Source: Deltaproteobacteria bacterium
GTDB lineage: Bacteria > Myxococcota_A > Polyangia > Polyangiales > Houyiibacteriaceae
Length of the DNA stretch: 64,000 bases
Reading direction: 5' to 3'
NCBI GenBank assembly: GCA_017644045.1
Contig: JAEPMI010000003.1
Location: 720,233 to 784,232, forward strand
A program made the position numbers and the translations under genes. Below are positions 37,438 to 46,112 of the stretch, piece after piece. The notes under the pieces are model-generated. The model worked only from the letters and a program-made list of their open reading frames with translations. It was not told the origin of the DNA and made no database searches. How positions within the stretch are numbered: position 1 is the first letter of the stretch; the number at the start of each line of letters is the position of its first letter.

Positions 37438-39827
37438 ACCGTTCGCTCGTTCTCGCTCTCGCGCTCGCCATCCCGAGCGTCGCCGCGGCGCAGCCGGAAG
37501 CCCAGCCGCAGCCCGAGGCTCCGCCCCAGGGCCCGCGCGACGTGATCGAAGGCGCCCGCCAGCAGGCCGCCGACGCCCGCCGCGACGAGGCGATGGGTCG
37601 CGCGATGTCCCCGCAGCAGCGGCAGCGCCAGACCGCCGCCGACCGCATGGCCGGTCGCGTTCCGCCGCTCGCGACCGCCGTGCGCGACCCGGCGGTGCCC
37701 GCCGGCACCATTCGCGTGCAGGTCGTCGACGTCCGCAATCAGCCGGTCGTGGGCCAGCGCGTGCGCGTCGGCGTCATGCGCCAGGCCGGCTCCCGCGATG
37801 CGCTCTTCGGCGAGACCGACGACACCGGCATCGCGCTCATCGAGGACCTCTCGACCGGCTCGGACCAGGCCTACCGCGTCGCGGTGACCCACCAGGGCGC
37901 GACCTATGGCGCGCCGCCCTTCCGGCTCGAGGCCGACTCCGGCCACAGCGTCCGCATCCGCCGCCTCGACACCACCACCGAGACCCGGATGCTGCTCCAG
38001 GTCCTCGGTCAGACCCACCTCGAGTACCGCGACGGTCGGCTGCACATCACCGAGCAGACCCAGCTGACCAACCTCGGCGACGAGACGATCATCTTCGGCG
38101 ACGGGATGCACTACCCGCTCCCCGTCGGCTTCATGGCCTTCCAGTCGCCGGCGGTGATGACCGACCAGCGCGTCGTGCCGGACGCGACCGGCTTCATGCT
38201 CAAGGGCTCCGTCCCGCCAGGCACCATCACGCTCAACTGGGCCTACGACCTGCCGCTCGAGGGCGGCGAGGTTCGGGTCGCCCACGACATGCCCTTCCGC
38301 ACCTACGCCTATCGGGTCTTCTCCGACGCGGCGCCCGAGATGCGGATGACGGTCGAAGGCTTCCCGCCCCCCGAGGTCCACATGAGCCAGGGCCGCCGCA
38401 TGCTGATCAGCCAGCTCGAGCGCACCCCGGAAGACAGCGAGTTCGATCGCTTGGTCGTCACCGTGACCGGCATCCCGACCGCGGGCCCGCTGCGTTGGCT
38501 CGCTCTCGGCGGTGCGTTCATTCTCCTCTTGCTCGGCTTCCTCCTCGTCACCCAGGGCGGTCGCGCGGAAGAGGTGCGGGTCGAGGCGCGCAAGCGGCGG
38601 AAGAAGGAGATCCTCGACGCCGCCGTCGCGCTCAGCGAAGCGCACGGTCGCGGCGAGGTCGGACCGAAGTACCACGCCCGCCGCATGGGCGAGCTGGTGA
38701 GCGAGCTGGCCTCGCTGCTCCGCCTGGACGACGCGAAGGAAGCCCTCGCGGCCACCGAGAAGTCGTCCTCGAAGCCGAGCGGGAAGCGAACGAAGCCGAG
38801 CGCCAAGCGCAGGAAGCCGGCGACGACCCGCAAAGCGGGCAAGGGCACGAGTCGCCCCGGCAAGGCGTATTCGCCGCGAGTCGTCGAGGCGCTGACCAAG
38901 CGTTTCGGACCGGTAGCCAAGGTGCACACCGCCGTGCCGCCGTTGTCCCTGGGCGGACGGCTCTGCGACGTCGCCGAGCACCGCCAGTCCGACGGCTCCG
39001 TCGTCTATGCGACAGCCGGAGCATCTGAAGACTTGGGTCCCCACGGCGCCGAGCTCTTCCTGCATGCCGACGAGGCGAGCTCCGCGCTCGTGGAGCTCAT
39101 GGCGCAGCTCGGCGCGTCGAGCCGGGAGCGGACGTACGTGGGGGGCGGCACTCTGCCCCTCGCGGGTCCCGCCTCGAAGCCGCCGCCGTTCGCGGGCGTC
39201 GGCTTCATCAGCGCTGGCCACCTAGAGGTCGACGGCGAGCAGATTTGGATCAAGCAGGTCGTCGGGTTGACCGCGGACGAGCTTCGGACCGCCCGCGAGG
39301 CTTCGCTCTACACCGTGGAAGCAGCGTTCTGGCGCGACGGGATCGACCGGGTCTCTCCGGGGCGGGCGACCAGTCCGTCGCTCACCGAGGTGGTGCCCAG
39401 CTTGCCGTCGTCGCCGACTCCGAGTGCCGCCGCAAAGGCAATGGCAGACGCGGTCATCCACGTGAACCGCGATGCCGTCGAGGACGCACGCGCTGCGATC
39501 ACCGAGCGCGATGCGGTCCTCCTCGCCACCGGGCTCGTTGACCGACTGTTCCATCCTGCTCAGCTGGAAGCGCTGCTGCACGGCTTGATGGACCACGACA
39601 TCGAGGAGCGGCGGCAGGTCGCCGTGCGGCTTCTGCAAGCCTCGCCCGAGCTTCCCCACGCGGGCCGGTACTACGCCGAGGCTCTGGCCGCGCTCTCGGG
39701 AGCCGACCACGCGGAAACCTACGAGCGCTTGGTCCAGGATGCCGAGGTCGCCCGCCGCCAGGCCGCGCGCGTCCGCCAAGAAAAAGGGCTGCCCATCGCG
39801 CTCGGTCCTGCTGCGGTGCTCGGCTGA
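37434..39827 (+). CDS. Secreted/membrane protein fused to a SUFU-like domain
   Basis: 797 residues. The ATG at 37434 overlaps the previous stop by ATGA. A signal peptide (RSLVLALALAIPSVAAAQ) precedes a Pro/Gln-rich stretch, a regulatory-like domain of about 330 residues, one membrane helix (about 353-375) and a cytosolic helix (EILDAAVALSEAHGRGE). A Lys/Arg-rich linker (about 440-475) then leads to a 320-residue C-terminal part. Its first half (VVEALTKRFGPVAKVHTAVPPLS, HLEVDGEQIWIKQVVGLTADEL) resembles SUFU, an immunity-type domain; its second half is helical. Such a join to a cytochrome-maturation operon is odd, and I cannot tell from sequence alone whether a frame error joined two genes. 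Confidence 0.65.
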   Translation: MNRSLVLALALAIPSVAAAQPEAQPQPEAPPQGPRDVIEGARQQAADARRDEAMGRAMSPQQRQRQTAADRMAGRVPPLATAVRDPAVPAGTIRVQVVDVRNQPVVGQRVRVGVMRQAGSRDALFGETDDTGIALIEDLSTGSDQAYRVAVTHQGATYGAPPFRLEADSGHSVRIRRLDTTTETRMLLQVLGQTHLEYRDGRLHITEQTQLTNLGDETIIFGDGMHYPLPVGFMAFQSPAVMTDQRVVPDATGFMLKGSVPPGTITLNWAYDLPLEGGEVRVAHDMPFRTYAYRVFSDAAPEMRMTVEGFPPPEVHMSQGRRMLISQLERTPEDSEFDRLVVTVTGIPTAGPLRWLALGGAFILLLLGFLLVTQGGRAEEVRVEARKRRKKEILDAAVALSEAHGRGEVGPKYHARRMGELVSELASLLRLDDAKEALAATEKSSSKPSGKRTKPSAKRRKPATTRKAGKGTSRPGKAYSPRVVEALTKRFGPVAKVHTAVPPLSLGGRLCDVAEHRQSDGSVVYATAGASEDLGPHGAELFLHADEASSALVELMAQLGASSRERTYVGGGTLPLAGPASKPPPFAGVGFISAGHLEVDGEQIWIKQVVGLTADELRTAREASLYTVEAAFWRDGIDRVSPGRATSPSLTEVVPSLPSSPTPSAAAKAMADAVIHVNRDAVEDARAAITERDAVLLATGLVDRLFHPAQLEALLHGLMDHDIEERRQVAVRLLQASPELPHAGRYYAEALAALSGADHAETYERLVQDAEVARRQAARVRQEKGLPIALGPAAVLG

Positions 39828-39874
39828 ACCGCTGTCGGATCCGGCAGTCGTCCTCGAAGATGAGCGCCTGAGGC

Positions 39875-40489
39875 TCAGCGCCCAGTCACCACCATGGTGA
39901 CGCTCGTGCCCTCGGGCCTCGCGTCCGGCCGGGAGCGCTGGGTCGCGACCACTCGGCACCCCCGATAGAGCGCGAGCTCGAGCTCGACCGTGGTCGCAGC
40001 GGTCCCGAAGTCGCCGAGCCGAACGCCGTCGAGATAGTCCTCGCCCGCGCTCGGGGTGCGCAACGCGACGACGACTCCGTCCGCACGAAGAGCGATCCCA
40101 TCGAAGTCGACACCCGGCTCGTAGTCCGTTCGCAGCACCACGCCGACGGTGCTCACGTCATCCGCGCACTCGAGGCTCGTCGTCTCGCATCGCGCGCCGG
40201 CCCCGCAGCCGGATTCGTCCGCGCGGATCTCGCAGCTGGATTCGAAGACGCAGACCGCGCGCCCGCAGCCGAAGGGCGGGGGCTCGCCGCACACCGATTC
40301 GTCGACGCACGTGCACTCCCCGGTCGGACCGAGGTCCACCCCCGAGTCGGAGGGAGGCGCCGCGTCGCGCGCCGCAGGGCGAGCGTCGGCAGTTCCGGCG
40401 TCGACCTCGGGGGCATCTCCCGGCGCCACCGAGCGGAAGCAACCGAGCAGCATCAGAGCCAGAGCGGACGTCGTTCGCGGCCAGCGCAC
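39875..40489 (-). CDS. Small Cys/Asp-rich lipoprotein
   Basis: 204 residues from a GTG at 40489; the longer frame has no signal peptide. MRWPRTTSALALMLLGCF is a lipoprotein signal with lipobox LLGC. The first part of the mature protein is Asp/Ala-rich, then come many cysteines (CTCVDESVCGE, CGRAVCVFESSCEIRADESGCGAGARCETTSLECADD), typical of surface-exposed disulfide knots. The last half is beta-rich. I do not recognise the family. It converges with the SUFU-fusion gene across 47 bases and diverges from ssb. Confidence 0.6.
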   Translation of the reverse strand: MRWPRTTSALALMLLGCFRSVAPGDAPEVDAGTADARPAARDAAPPSDSGVDLGPTGECTCVDESVCGEPPPFGCGRAVCVFESSCEIRADESGCGAGARCETTSLECADDVSTVGVVLRTDYEPGVDFDGIALRADGVVVALRTPSAGEDYLDGVRLGDFGTAATTVELELALYRGCRVVATQRSRPDARPEGTSVTMVVTGR

Positions 40490-40712
40490 TCCTGTTTGGT
40501 GGCGGACCGAGTCTCGGGCGTCAAGCGCGGCGCCCGACTCGTGAGCCGCGATCCCTTTGGGATCGGGCACTTGCGCGAAACCCCGAGGGAGCACCCGAGA
40601 CGCTCTCGATAGCGACGTTGACACGTCACACCCGCGGGGTAGTGTCGGCGCCGATCCGAAGCGGCACTCGCGACAGGGCGGGTGCTCTCCGAAACGGACG
40701 GAGGAGAGAGAC

Positions 40713-41201
40713 ATGGCGAGAGAAGGACTCAACAAGGTCATCCTGATCGGCAACCTGGGCACCGACCCGGAGCTGCAGTTCACCCAGGGCGGCAGCGCGC
40801 GTCTGCGCTTGCGCCTCGCGACCACGGAGACGTACGTCGACCGTGGCGGTGAGCGTCAGGAGAAGACCGAGTGGCACACGATCATCATCTGGGGGAAGCG
40901 CGCCGAGGCGCTCAACAACATCCTCGCGAAGGGTCGCTCGATCTGCGTCGAAGGCAGCATCGAGTACCGCCAGTGGGAAGACCGCGAAGGCAACAAGCGC
41001 AACTCCACCCAGATCCGCGCCCGTAACATCATCCTCCTCGGCGGCGGCCGCGGCGGCGGTGGCGGCGGCGACGACTTCGGCGGCGGCGGCGGCGGCGGCG
41101 GTGGCGGCGGCTACGGCGGCGGCGGCGGTGGCGGCGGCGGCGGCGGATTCGGCGGCGACGACTTCGGCGGCGACTTCGGCGACGACGACATCCCGTTCTG
41201 A
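40713..41201 (+). CDS. ssb: Single-stranded DNA-binding protein
   Basis: 162 residues. An OB-fold of about 105 residues (MAREGLNKVILIGNLGTDPELQF, WHTIIIWGKRAEALNNIL, GSIEYRQWEDREGNKR) is followed by a very glycine-rich linker and the acidic tip DDDIPF, the site where partners such as RecO, PriA and Exo I dock. The ATG at 40713 has GGAGGAGAGAG just before it. The linker is an almost pure GGC run (about 41040-41155) interrupted by TTC/GAC, so it could vary in length between strains. It binds single-stranded DNA as a tetramer in replication and repair. The next gene is tlyA. Confidence 0.95.
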   Translation: MAREGLNKVILIGNLGTDPELQFTQGGSARLRLRLATTETYVDRGGERQEKTEWHTIIIWGKRAEALNNILAKGRSICVEGSIEYRQWEDREGNKRNSTQIRARNIILLGGGRGGGGGGDDFGGGGGGGGGGGYGGGGGGGGGGGFGGDDFGGDFGDDDIPF

Positions 41202-41222
41202 CAGTCGCCGACGAAAGTCGGC

Positions 41223-41345
41223 GACACCCTCACCCTCACCCTCGCCCTGACCCTCCCCCTTCTCCACGAGAAGGCGGAAGGGTCAGGACCAGGCAGCGAG
41301 GGACCCCTTGCCCCTGCCCTTGCGCTTGCCCTTGCCCTATCCTCG
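41223..41345. repeat. (ACCCTC)n-type low-complexity repeat with ssb terminator hairpin
   Basis: A run of ACCCTC/GCCCTG units leads into a hairpin: CCTGACCC (41246-41253) with GGGTCAGG (41280-41287), plus CCTTCTC with GAGAAGG around a CAC loop. A second run (GCCCTTGC units) follows. A similar tract occurs at 51156-51300. Confidence 0.6.
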
Positions 41346-41394
41346 ATGGGCAAAGGCCGGGGCAAGCGCGCTTCAGGGCCCAAGCAACGCACCC

Positions 41395-42129
41395 ATGAAG
41401 AAGATCCGCGCCGACGTCCTCCTGGTCGACCGCGGCCTCGCCGAGAGCCGCGCCAAGGCCCAGGCGCTCATCCTCGCCGGCCAGGTCTTCAAGGGCGACG
41501 AGCGCGTCGCCAAGGCCGGCGACAAGCTCCCCGCCGACGCACCCCTCGAGGTCCGCGGCCAGCTCCCCTACGTCAGCCGCGGTGGCGAGAAGCTCGCCGG
41601 CGCCCTCGACGATCTCGGCTTCGACCCGAAGGGCATGGTCGTCGCCGACTTCGGCGCCAGCACCGGCGGCTTCACCGACTGCGTACTGCAGCGCGGCGCG
41701 ACCAAGGTCTACGCCATCGACGTCGGCTGGGGCCAGCTCCACAACAAGCTCCGCCAGGACGAGCGCGTCGTGGTCATGGAGCGCACCAACGCGCGCCACC
41801 TGACCGAGGACGACCTCCCCGAGAAGGTCGACCTCATCGTCATCGACGCCAGCTTCATCGGCATCGAGAAGCTCCTCCCCGCAGCCGCCGCGATCTCGAA
41901 GCCCACCGCCGCCATCCTCGCGATGGTCAAACCGCAGTTCCAGGTCGGCAAGGAAGAGCTCGGCAAGGGCGGCGTCGTCCGCGACGACGCCCTGCGCACC
42001 AAAGCCGCCGACGACGTCGCGCGCGCAGCCGAAGCCTTCGGCTACGAAGAGCGCAAACGCGCCGACTCCCAAGTCCACGGCCCCAAGGGCAACCGCGAGA
42101 TCTTCCTCCACCTCGAGCGGAGCGCGTGA
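41395..42129 (+). CDS. tlyA: TlyA-family rRNA (cytidine-2'-O)-methyltransferase
   Basis: 244 residues. An N-terminal S4 RNA-binding domain (KKIRADVLLVDRGLAESRAKAQALILAGQV) leads into an FtsJ/RrmJ-like Rossmann methyltransferase: ADFGASTGGFTDCVLQRGATKVYAIDVGWGQLH holds the SAM loop, and DLIVIDASFIGIEKLLP and AMVKPQFQ carry the acid and the K of the K-D-K-type active site. TlyA adds 2'-O-methyl groups to 16S and 23S rRNA, and its loss confers capreomycin resistance in mycobacteria. The ATG at 41395 is preferred over an upstream one. The repeat tract upstream probably holds no promoter signal I can name. Confidence 0.9.
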   Translation: MKKIRADVLLVDRGLAESRAKAQALILAGQVFKGDERVAKAGDKLPADAPLEVRGQLPYVSRGGEKLAGALDDLGFDPKGMVVADFGASTGGFTDCVLQRGATKVYAIDVGWGQLHNKLRQDERVVVMERTNARHLTEDDLPEKVDLIVIDASFIGIEKLLPAAAAISKPTAAILAMVKPQFQVGKEELGKGGVVRDDALRTKAADDVARAAEAFGYEERKRADSQVHGPKGNREIFLHLERSA

Positions 42130-42131
42130 GC

Positions 42132-42362
42132 CTACCTTCGAGCGAACCCCGCCTTGATCACCTCACCCGATCGGGCGTCGATCCAGACGTTGACGTTGCC
42201 TCCCCGGTGCGAGGCGTTGGTCATCACGTGAAGCGTGCGCAGGTGTCGGTGGACAGCGACGGGCTCGCTCCACGGCCACTCACGCCTTGCGCATTCCTCC
42301 CGGGCGATCGCGCGGGCTTCTTCTCGAGTGACCGACCCGAAGAGCATTCGAAGCACCTTCAT
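42132..42362 (-). CDS. Small hypothetical protein, PepSY-like
   Basis: 76 residues from the ATG at 42362, which has GGAGC nine bases before it; a TTG at 42389 would lengthen it. A possible PepSY-like ending, VNVWIDARSGEVIKAGF, follows a helix TREEARAIAREECARREW. Otherwise I do not recognise it. It is cytosolic by appearance. It abuts the 3' end of tlyA (convergent, 2 bases apart). Confidence 0.5.
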   Translation of the reverse strand: MKVLRMLFGSVTREEARAIAREECARREWPWSEPVAVHRHLRTLHVMTNASHRGGNVNVWIDARSGEVIKAGFARR

Positions 42363-42419
42363 GTGCACTCGCTCCGACCGCTGCTCCAACAGGCCGTCGC
42401 GGTCGTCGACATCTCGGCT

Positions 42420-42707
42420 TCAGTCATCTCGCGGCACTCGGGACACGACTCCGTCAGCGACGAGGATCTGAGCATGGCGCAACTCGAATCTGTCGCCTTC
42501 GGCGAGCCGACCTTCGACGAGGTCAGGGAAGAGAAACCGGATGGTCACGTGCTCCCAGTCGAGTGCGGCGCACTCGGGCTCATCAGGGTACACGCGGCAG
42601 TCGAAGAACTCGCCCTCGTGGAGGATCATGCAGCGTACTCCGAAGGCGGGGTGCGCCATCGGGAGGCGGCGAACTTCACCGTTGCTCGGAGCATGTAGTC
42701 GAGGCAC
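42420..42707 (-). CDS. Small hypothetical protein
   Basis: Up to 95 residues from a GTG at 42707; ATGs at 42659 and 42629 are alternatives and none has a good ribosome site. The body (FFDCRVYPDEPECAALDWEHVTIRFLFPDLVEGRLAEGDRFELRHAQILVADGVV) looks like a small beta-barrel fold of the type used as a binding domain. Unrecognised. Codon use is less GC3-biased than in the neighbouring genes, which hints at a foreign origin. Confidence 0.5.
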   Translation of the reverse strand: MPRLHAPSNGEVRRLPMAHPAFGVRCMILHEGEFFDCRVYPDEPECAALDWEHVTIRFLFPDLVEGRLAEGDRFELRHAQILVADGVVSRVPRDD

Positions 42708-42729
42708 CTGGTCGGAGTTGGGCCACGCC

Positions 42730-44457
42730 CTATGGGAGCGGTGGCTGACAGAACTGGAAAGGCGTCCCGTCCGCGAACGTCAGGATGACGTCGGTGCAAT
42801 CGTAGCCTGCCGGGCAGATCGCCGGGCACATCGCGATGCACTCGCGGCCGGGGCCGTCGAACACGTCGCAGATCGCGCCCGGCTCGCAGTCGTCGTTGAA
42901 CGAGCAACTGCTGCCGAACGCCACGGCGCCGGGCGCGCTGCAGTAGGGGAAGTAGCCGCTGCCGGTCGCGGCGAGTCGGCAGGTGTCGCCGCCGCAGCCG
43001 GTGTCGGCGATCGGGTCGCACGCGATGGTGCAGACCCCGAGGGTGTCGGGGAGCCCTTGGCTCGCGGGGATGGTCAGCGTGCGCGAGCACCAGCGGTCGC
43101 CGGTGCACACGCCGTCGACGGTGTCGCAGACCTCGCGGCACAGCCCGCGCGTGCAGACGTGGCCTGCGGCGCAGTCGTTGGCGGTCGTGCACGGTCCCCC
43201 CGAGCGCGAGCTGCCCTCGAGTCGGCAGGCGTAGCTGTCGTTCTGGACCAGGCAGGCGAAGTCGTCGGGGCAGCCGCAGTTGGCCAGCACGTCGGCCGGT
43301 GAGTCACACACTCCATCGCACGGCCCCATGTCCAACGGCGCGGCGCACCGCTCGTCGATGGCGCCATCGCAGTCGTCGTCGCGACCGTTGCAGCTGTCGA
43401 AGGCGTCGGGATGCACTGCCGGGTCCCGGTCGTTGCAGTCGGCCACCGCGCCATCGATTCCCGGACAGCGCGCATCCGGGTAGCCATCGCCGTCGTCGTC
43501 CTCGCCGTCGTTGGGCCCGATGGCGAACATGGTCCGCCGATCGCAATCGTCGTCCACGCCGTTGCAGAGCTCGGTCGCCGCCGGGTTCCGCTCGTCGTCG
43601 CCGTCGTCGCAGTCTGTCCGGAGCAGCGAGTAGCCCTCGATGGCCGAGTCCGAGCTCATCGTCGCTCCGCTCGGATCCCCGAACCCATCGCCGTCGGCGT
43701 CGGCGTACCAGGTCTGTTCCTCGGGCTCCTCGTCGGTCGTGCCGTCGCAGTCGTTGTCGAGCCCATCGACGACCTCCGGCTGCGCGCCGTGGACCATCGG
43801 CGACTCGTCGTCGCAATCGAGGTCGCTGCTGCTGATCCCGGGCCACCCGGCGCACCCGCGGAGCGGCGCGTCCGGATCGCCGTAGAGGTCGCCGTCGGTG
43901 TCGGCGTAGCCGTCGATGGCCACTCCTTCGTCCACGTCACCGTCGCAGTCGTCATCCCACTGGTTGCACGCCTCGGTGGCGCTCGGCCCGATGTCCGCTC
44001 GATAGTCGTCACAATCGGTCCCGCAGTCCGAGCCGTTGCAGCACGCCGCGTCGATCGCGCCGTCGCCGTCTCGGTCGAGCCCACCGAAGGTCAGCGAATC
44101 GCAGTCCTCGTCCACTCCGAGCGCGTCGCAGATCTCCGTGGCGCCCGGATAGCGCGACGCGTCCGCGTCATCGCAGTCGGTCCCGCCACAGTCGACGTCG
44201 TCCACGCCGTCGCCATCGCCATCCGGCGTCTCGCACGAGCCCTCGCAGCTGTCGCTCGTCTCCACGCAGCGCATGTCCGGCGCGCACGGCGGAGTCCCCG
44301 GCATGCAGCCCGCGGTCGGTGAGCAGGTCTCCTCCCCATTGCAATAGACCCCGTCGTCACACGACATCGCGCAGGGCCCCGCGTCGGAGCCCCCATCGTC
44401 GTCCCCGCACCCGAGCGCGGAGAGCAGCAGAAGCGACCAGAGCCAGCGACGAAGCAT
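42730..44457 (-). CDS. Cys/Asp-rich lipoprotein with MopE-type repeats
   Basis: 575 residues. MLRRWLWSLLLLSALGCGDDDGG is a lipoprotein signal with lipobox ALGC. The mature protein carries at least six MopE-like repeats of the type C-N-x-x-D-D-D-C-D-G-x-x-D-E and DxDGDGxxD (VDEDCDSLTFGG, CNQWDDDCDGDVDEG, LDNDCDGTTDEE, CNGVDDDCDR, CNGRDDDCDGAIDE), which bind calcium or copper in related proteins. The C-terminus adds disulfide-rich segments (TNDCAAGHVCTRGLCREVC, SFNDDCEPGAICDV). It is presumably displayed at the outer surface. The ligand and partner are unknown. Confidence 0.8.
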   Translation of the reverse strand: MLRRWLWSLLLLSALGCGDDDGGSDAGPCAMSCDDGVYCNGEETCSPTAGCMPGTPPCAPDMRCVETSDSCEGSCETPDGDGDGVDDVDCGGTDCDDADASRYPGATEICDALGVDEDCDSLTFGGLDRDGDGAIDAACCNGSDCGTDCDDYRADIGPSATEACNQWDDDCDGDVDEGVAIDGYADTDGDLYGDPDAPLRGCAGWPGISSSDLDCDDESPMVHGAQPEVVDGLDNDCDGTTDEEPEEQTWYADADGDGFGDPSGATMSSDSAIEGYSLLRTDCDDGDDERNPAATELCNGVDDDCDRRTMFAIGPNDGEDDDGDGYPDARCPGIDGAVADCNDRDPAVHPDAFDSCNGRDDDCDGAIDERCAAPLDMGPCDGVCDSPADVLANCGCPDDFACLVQNDSYACRLEGSSRSGGPCTTANDCAAGHVCTRGLCREVCDTVDGVCTGDRWCSRTLTIPASQGLPDTLGVCTIACDPIADTGCGGDTCRLAATGSGYFPYCSAPGAVAFGSSCSFNDDCEPGAICDVFDGPGRECIAMCPAICPAGYDCTDVILTFADGTPFQFCQPPLP

Positions 44458-44483
44458 CGCCCAAGGCTACCGTATCGGAAGCC

Positions 44484-44519
44484 CGTTATACGCTGGTTTG
44501 GGCGACACGGCGTATAACG
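44484..44519. promoter_or_regulatory. Perfect inverted repeat before the MopE-repeat gene
   Basis: CGTTATACGC (44484-44493) and GCGTATAACG (44510-44519) are perfect 10-bp inverted copies, 16 bases apart and 27 bases before the ATG at 44457. It is much more AT-rich than its surroundings, so an operator is likely, or a terminator of the upstream gene without a T-run. Confidence 0.45.
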
Positions 44520-44527
44520 CCGCCGCC

Positions 44528-45211
44528 TCAGGTCGCCTCGAGAAATCGGGACAGCGATGGGGGGACCCCACGGGCGCTCTGCTCGCAGGAGACGGCCCAT
44601 CGCTGGAGAAGTGTGGTTCGCGAAAGACCCCGGTACGAGTCGGAGCCGTCCTCCGGCTCGATGCGAGTGCCCCTCGGGATCTCGATGGCGAGCCCCGCCT
44701 CGATGCCCGTCTTTCCCAACCGAAGCAAGACGACCTGCGACTCGTGCAGGTCGAGCACGACGTGGTCGTCCCTGGTTGCCTCCAGCATCCCGAGCAACCA
44801 CTGCAGGTGTCCGGCGAGCGACTTTCCGACCGCAACCTCGAACCACGGACAGTGGGTACGTTCGTCCGACTGCTTTCTGCCGACGAAGCGAGTGAACGTA
44901 TTCGTGGACTGGGGCCTGCGTTCGATGTGCGATCCCCAGAGCCTGAACACCTTCAGCGTCTCGATGACGTCGCCGGGCTCGTGGTCAGGTGGCTCCCACT
45001 TCCGGGGGAAGTCGAGATACGGGATGGTCAGCACCTGTCCAGGGGCCACTACGCAAGCCAGTCGCCACCGGTAATCGAGGTTCTCGTCGGCGTAGCGGAC
45101 GGGGTAGGGGACCTTGCGAACGGCGATGGCGGCCTCGAGGGACGCGTAGGGGCTGGGCCTCGTCATCAGCTCGACGAACCGTTCCCATCGCGAACGTTTG
45201 CCCTCGCTCAT
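44528..45211 (-). CDS. Hypothetical protein
   Basis: 227 residues from the ATG at 45211. I do not recognise it. It is soluble, with a run of aromatic and basic residues early (SLEAAIAVRKVPYPVRYADENLDYRWRLACVVAPGQ) and a WFEVAVGKSLAGHLQWLLGMLEAT helix later. There is no signal peptide. It stands between the tRNA-Gln gene and the MopE-repeat gene on the same strand. Without a known motif I cannot suggest a function. Confidence 0.6.
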   Translation of the reverse strand: MSEGKRSRWERFVELMTRPSPYASLEAAIAVRKVPYPVRYADENLDYRWRLACVVAPGQVLTIPYLDFPRKWEPPDHEPGDVIETLKVFRLWGSHIERRPQSTNTFTRFVGRKQSDERTHCPWFEVAVGKSLAGHLQWLLGMLEATRDDHVVLDLHESQVVLLRLGKTGIEAGLAIEIPRGTRIEPEDGSDSYRGLSRTTLLQRWAVSCEQSARGVPPSLSRFLEAT

Positions 45212-45266
45212 CGTCGGTGCCGGCCTGTGGACCTTCGTGGAAGTGACGGGGCGTTCGCGCCCCGTT

Positions 45267-45340
45267 TGGCTCCGGCGCATGGATTCGAACCATGATTCGC
45301 GGATTCAAAGTCCGCTGTCCTGCCATTGGACGACACCGGA
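45267..45340 (-). tRNA. tRNA-Gln (TTG anticodon)
   Basis: On the minus strand the gene runs from TCCGGTG (45340-45334) to CGCCGGA, G, CCA (45277-45267). Acceptor, D (GTCC-AATGGCA-GGAC), anticodon (GCGGA-CTTTGAA-TCCGC) and T (CATGG-TTCGAAT-CCATG) arms are all well paired. Anticodon TTG reads CAA and, through wobble, CAG. The CCA end is encoded. It is a normal elongator tRNA. Confidence 0.92.
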
Positions 45341-45400
45341 AGGTGTTCGCGGTTTAACACGCCCGCCCGGATCGGGCGAACGCGTGGCGTCTGGGGGTGC

Positions 45401-46063
45401 TCAGGCGGCGCCGGGGCCCTCGACGAAGCGGGCGAGCAGGGTTCGGACCTGGCCGTCTTCGAAGCGGATCTCGAGCTTGGCGCCGCCCTCGAGCTCGCGG
45501 AGGATCTCGCCTTCGCCGAACTTCTTGTGGGTGACCTTGCGGCTGTCGTCCTCGGCCATCTCCACGCCGGGCTCGAAGGCCGCGAGGTCGTCGGCGGTGA
45601 TGGTCTGGAAGGCGCGGCCCTTGATGTCGTCGTCGTCCGACTCGTGGAGCGCCTCGGTGATGATCGCGATCTGCTCGTCGAGCCACTGGGCCAGCGGGAG
45701 CTGCCGCTCGTCGTCGTCGTCGATCGGGTAGAGGTGCACGTACGCCCCAGAGGGCGGCATGCCGAAGTAGTAGCGATCCGGGATCCGGCCCAGGCAGACG
45801 AGGCCGCGGGGCATGCCGGCGTCGTGGGCTTCCTTGGTGTAGCTCGGGATGAGCGAGAGCCGCGGGTCGAGCCGCAGGGTTCGGTTGTCGCCATTCGCCA
45901 GGAACGCCCAGACCACGTCGCCGAGCGGCGTGTCGAGCAGGCGCATGGTGTTCCGGACCTCGGAGCCCGAGAGCACGGGCTCGGTCTCCGTCCCCGAGAG
46001 CACTCGGAGGTGGAACAGGCGACGCCTGATGGGTTCGGGGACTTCGAGAGACTTCACCGACAT
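45401..46063 (-). CDS. Hypothetical protein with C-terminal Tudor-like motif
   Basis: 220 residues from the ATG at 46063 (a further ATG at 46075 is possible). The body (VVWAFLANGDNRTLRLDPRL, DRYYFGMPPSGAYVHLYPIDDDDE, LAQWLDEQIAI) is vaguely like SMI1/KNR4 immunity proteins, but this is weak. The last 40 residues (VTHKKFGEGEILRELEGGAKLEIRFEDGQVRTLL) are the HxxFGxGxI motif, a Tudor-like fold also found at the C-termini of UvrD-type helicases and PcrA. There is no signal peptide. It lies alone, just upstream of tRNA-Gln. Confidence 0.55.
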   Translation of the reverse strand: MSVKSLEVPEPIRRRLFHLRVLSGTETEPVLSGSEVRNTMRLLDTPLGDVVWAFLANGDNRTLRLDPRLSLIPSYTKEAHDAGMPRGLVCLGRIPDRYYFGMPPSGAYVHLYPIDDDDERQLPLAQWLDEQIAIITEALHESDDDDIKGRAFQTITADDLAAFEPGVEMAEDDSRKVTHKKFGEGEILRELEGGAKLEIRFEDGQVRTLLARFVEGPGAA

Positions 46064-46112
46064 GGGCGCGAGCATAGGCGATCCACGCTCCGGGTTGGTG
46101 CTCTGCGTCGCG

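Noticed and set aside
41040..41155. CRISPR-like or tandem-repeat array
   Set aside because: The regular GGC units are codons of the glycine linker of SSB, in frame, and no spacers exist.
44484..44519. Possible integron attC site
   Set aside because: The outer boxes have the order GTTATAC...GTATAAC, the reverse of RYYYAAC...GTTRRRY, and no integrase or cassette array is near.
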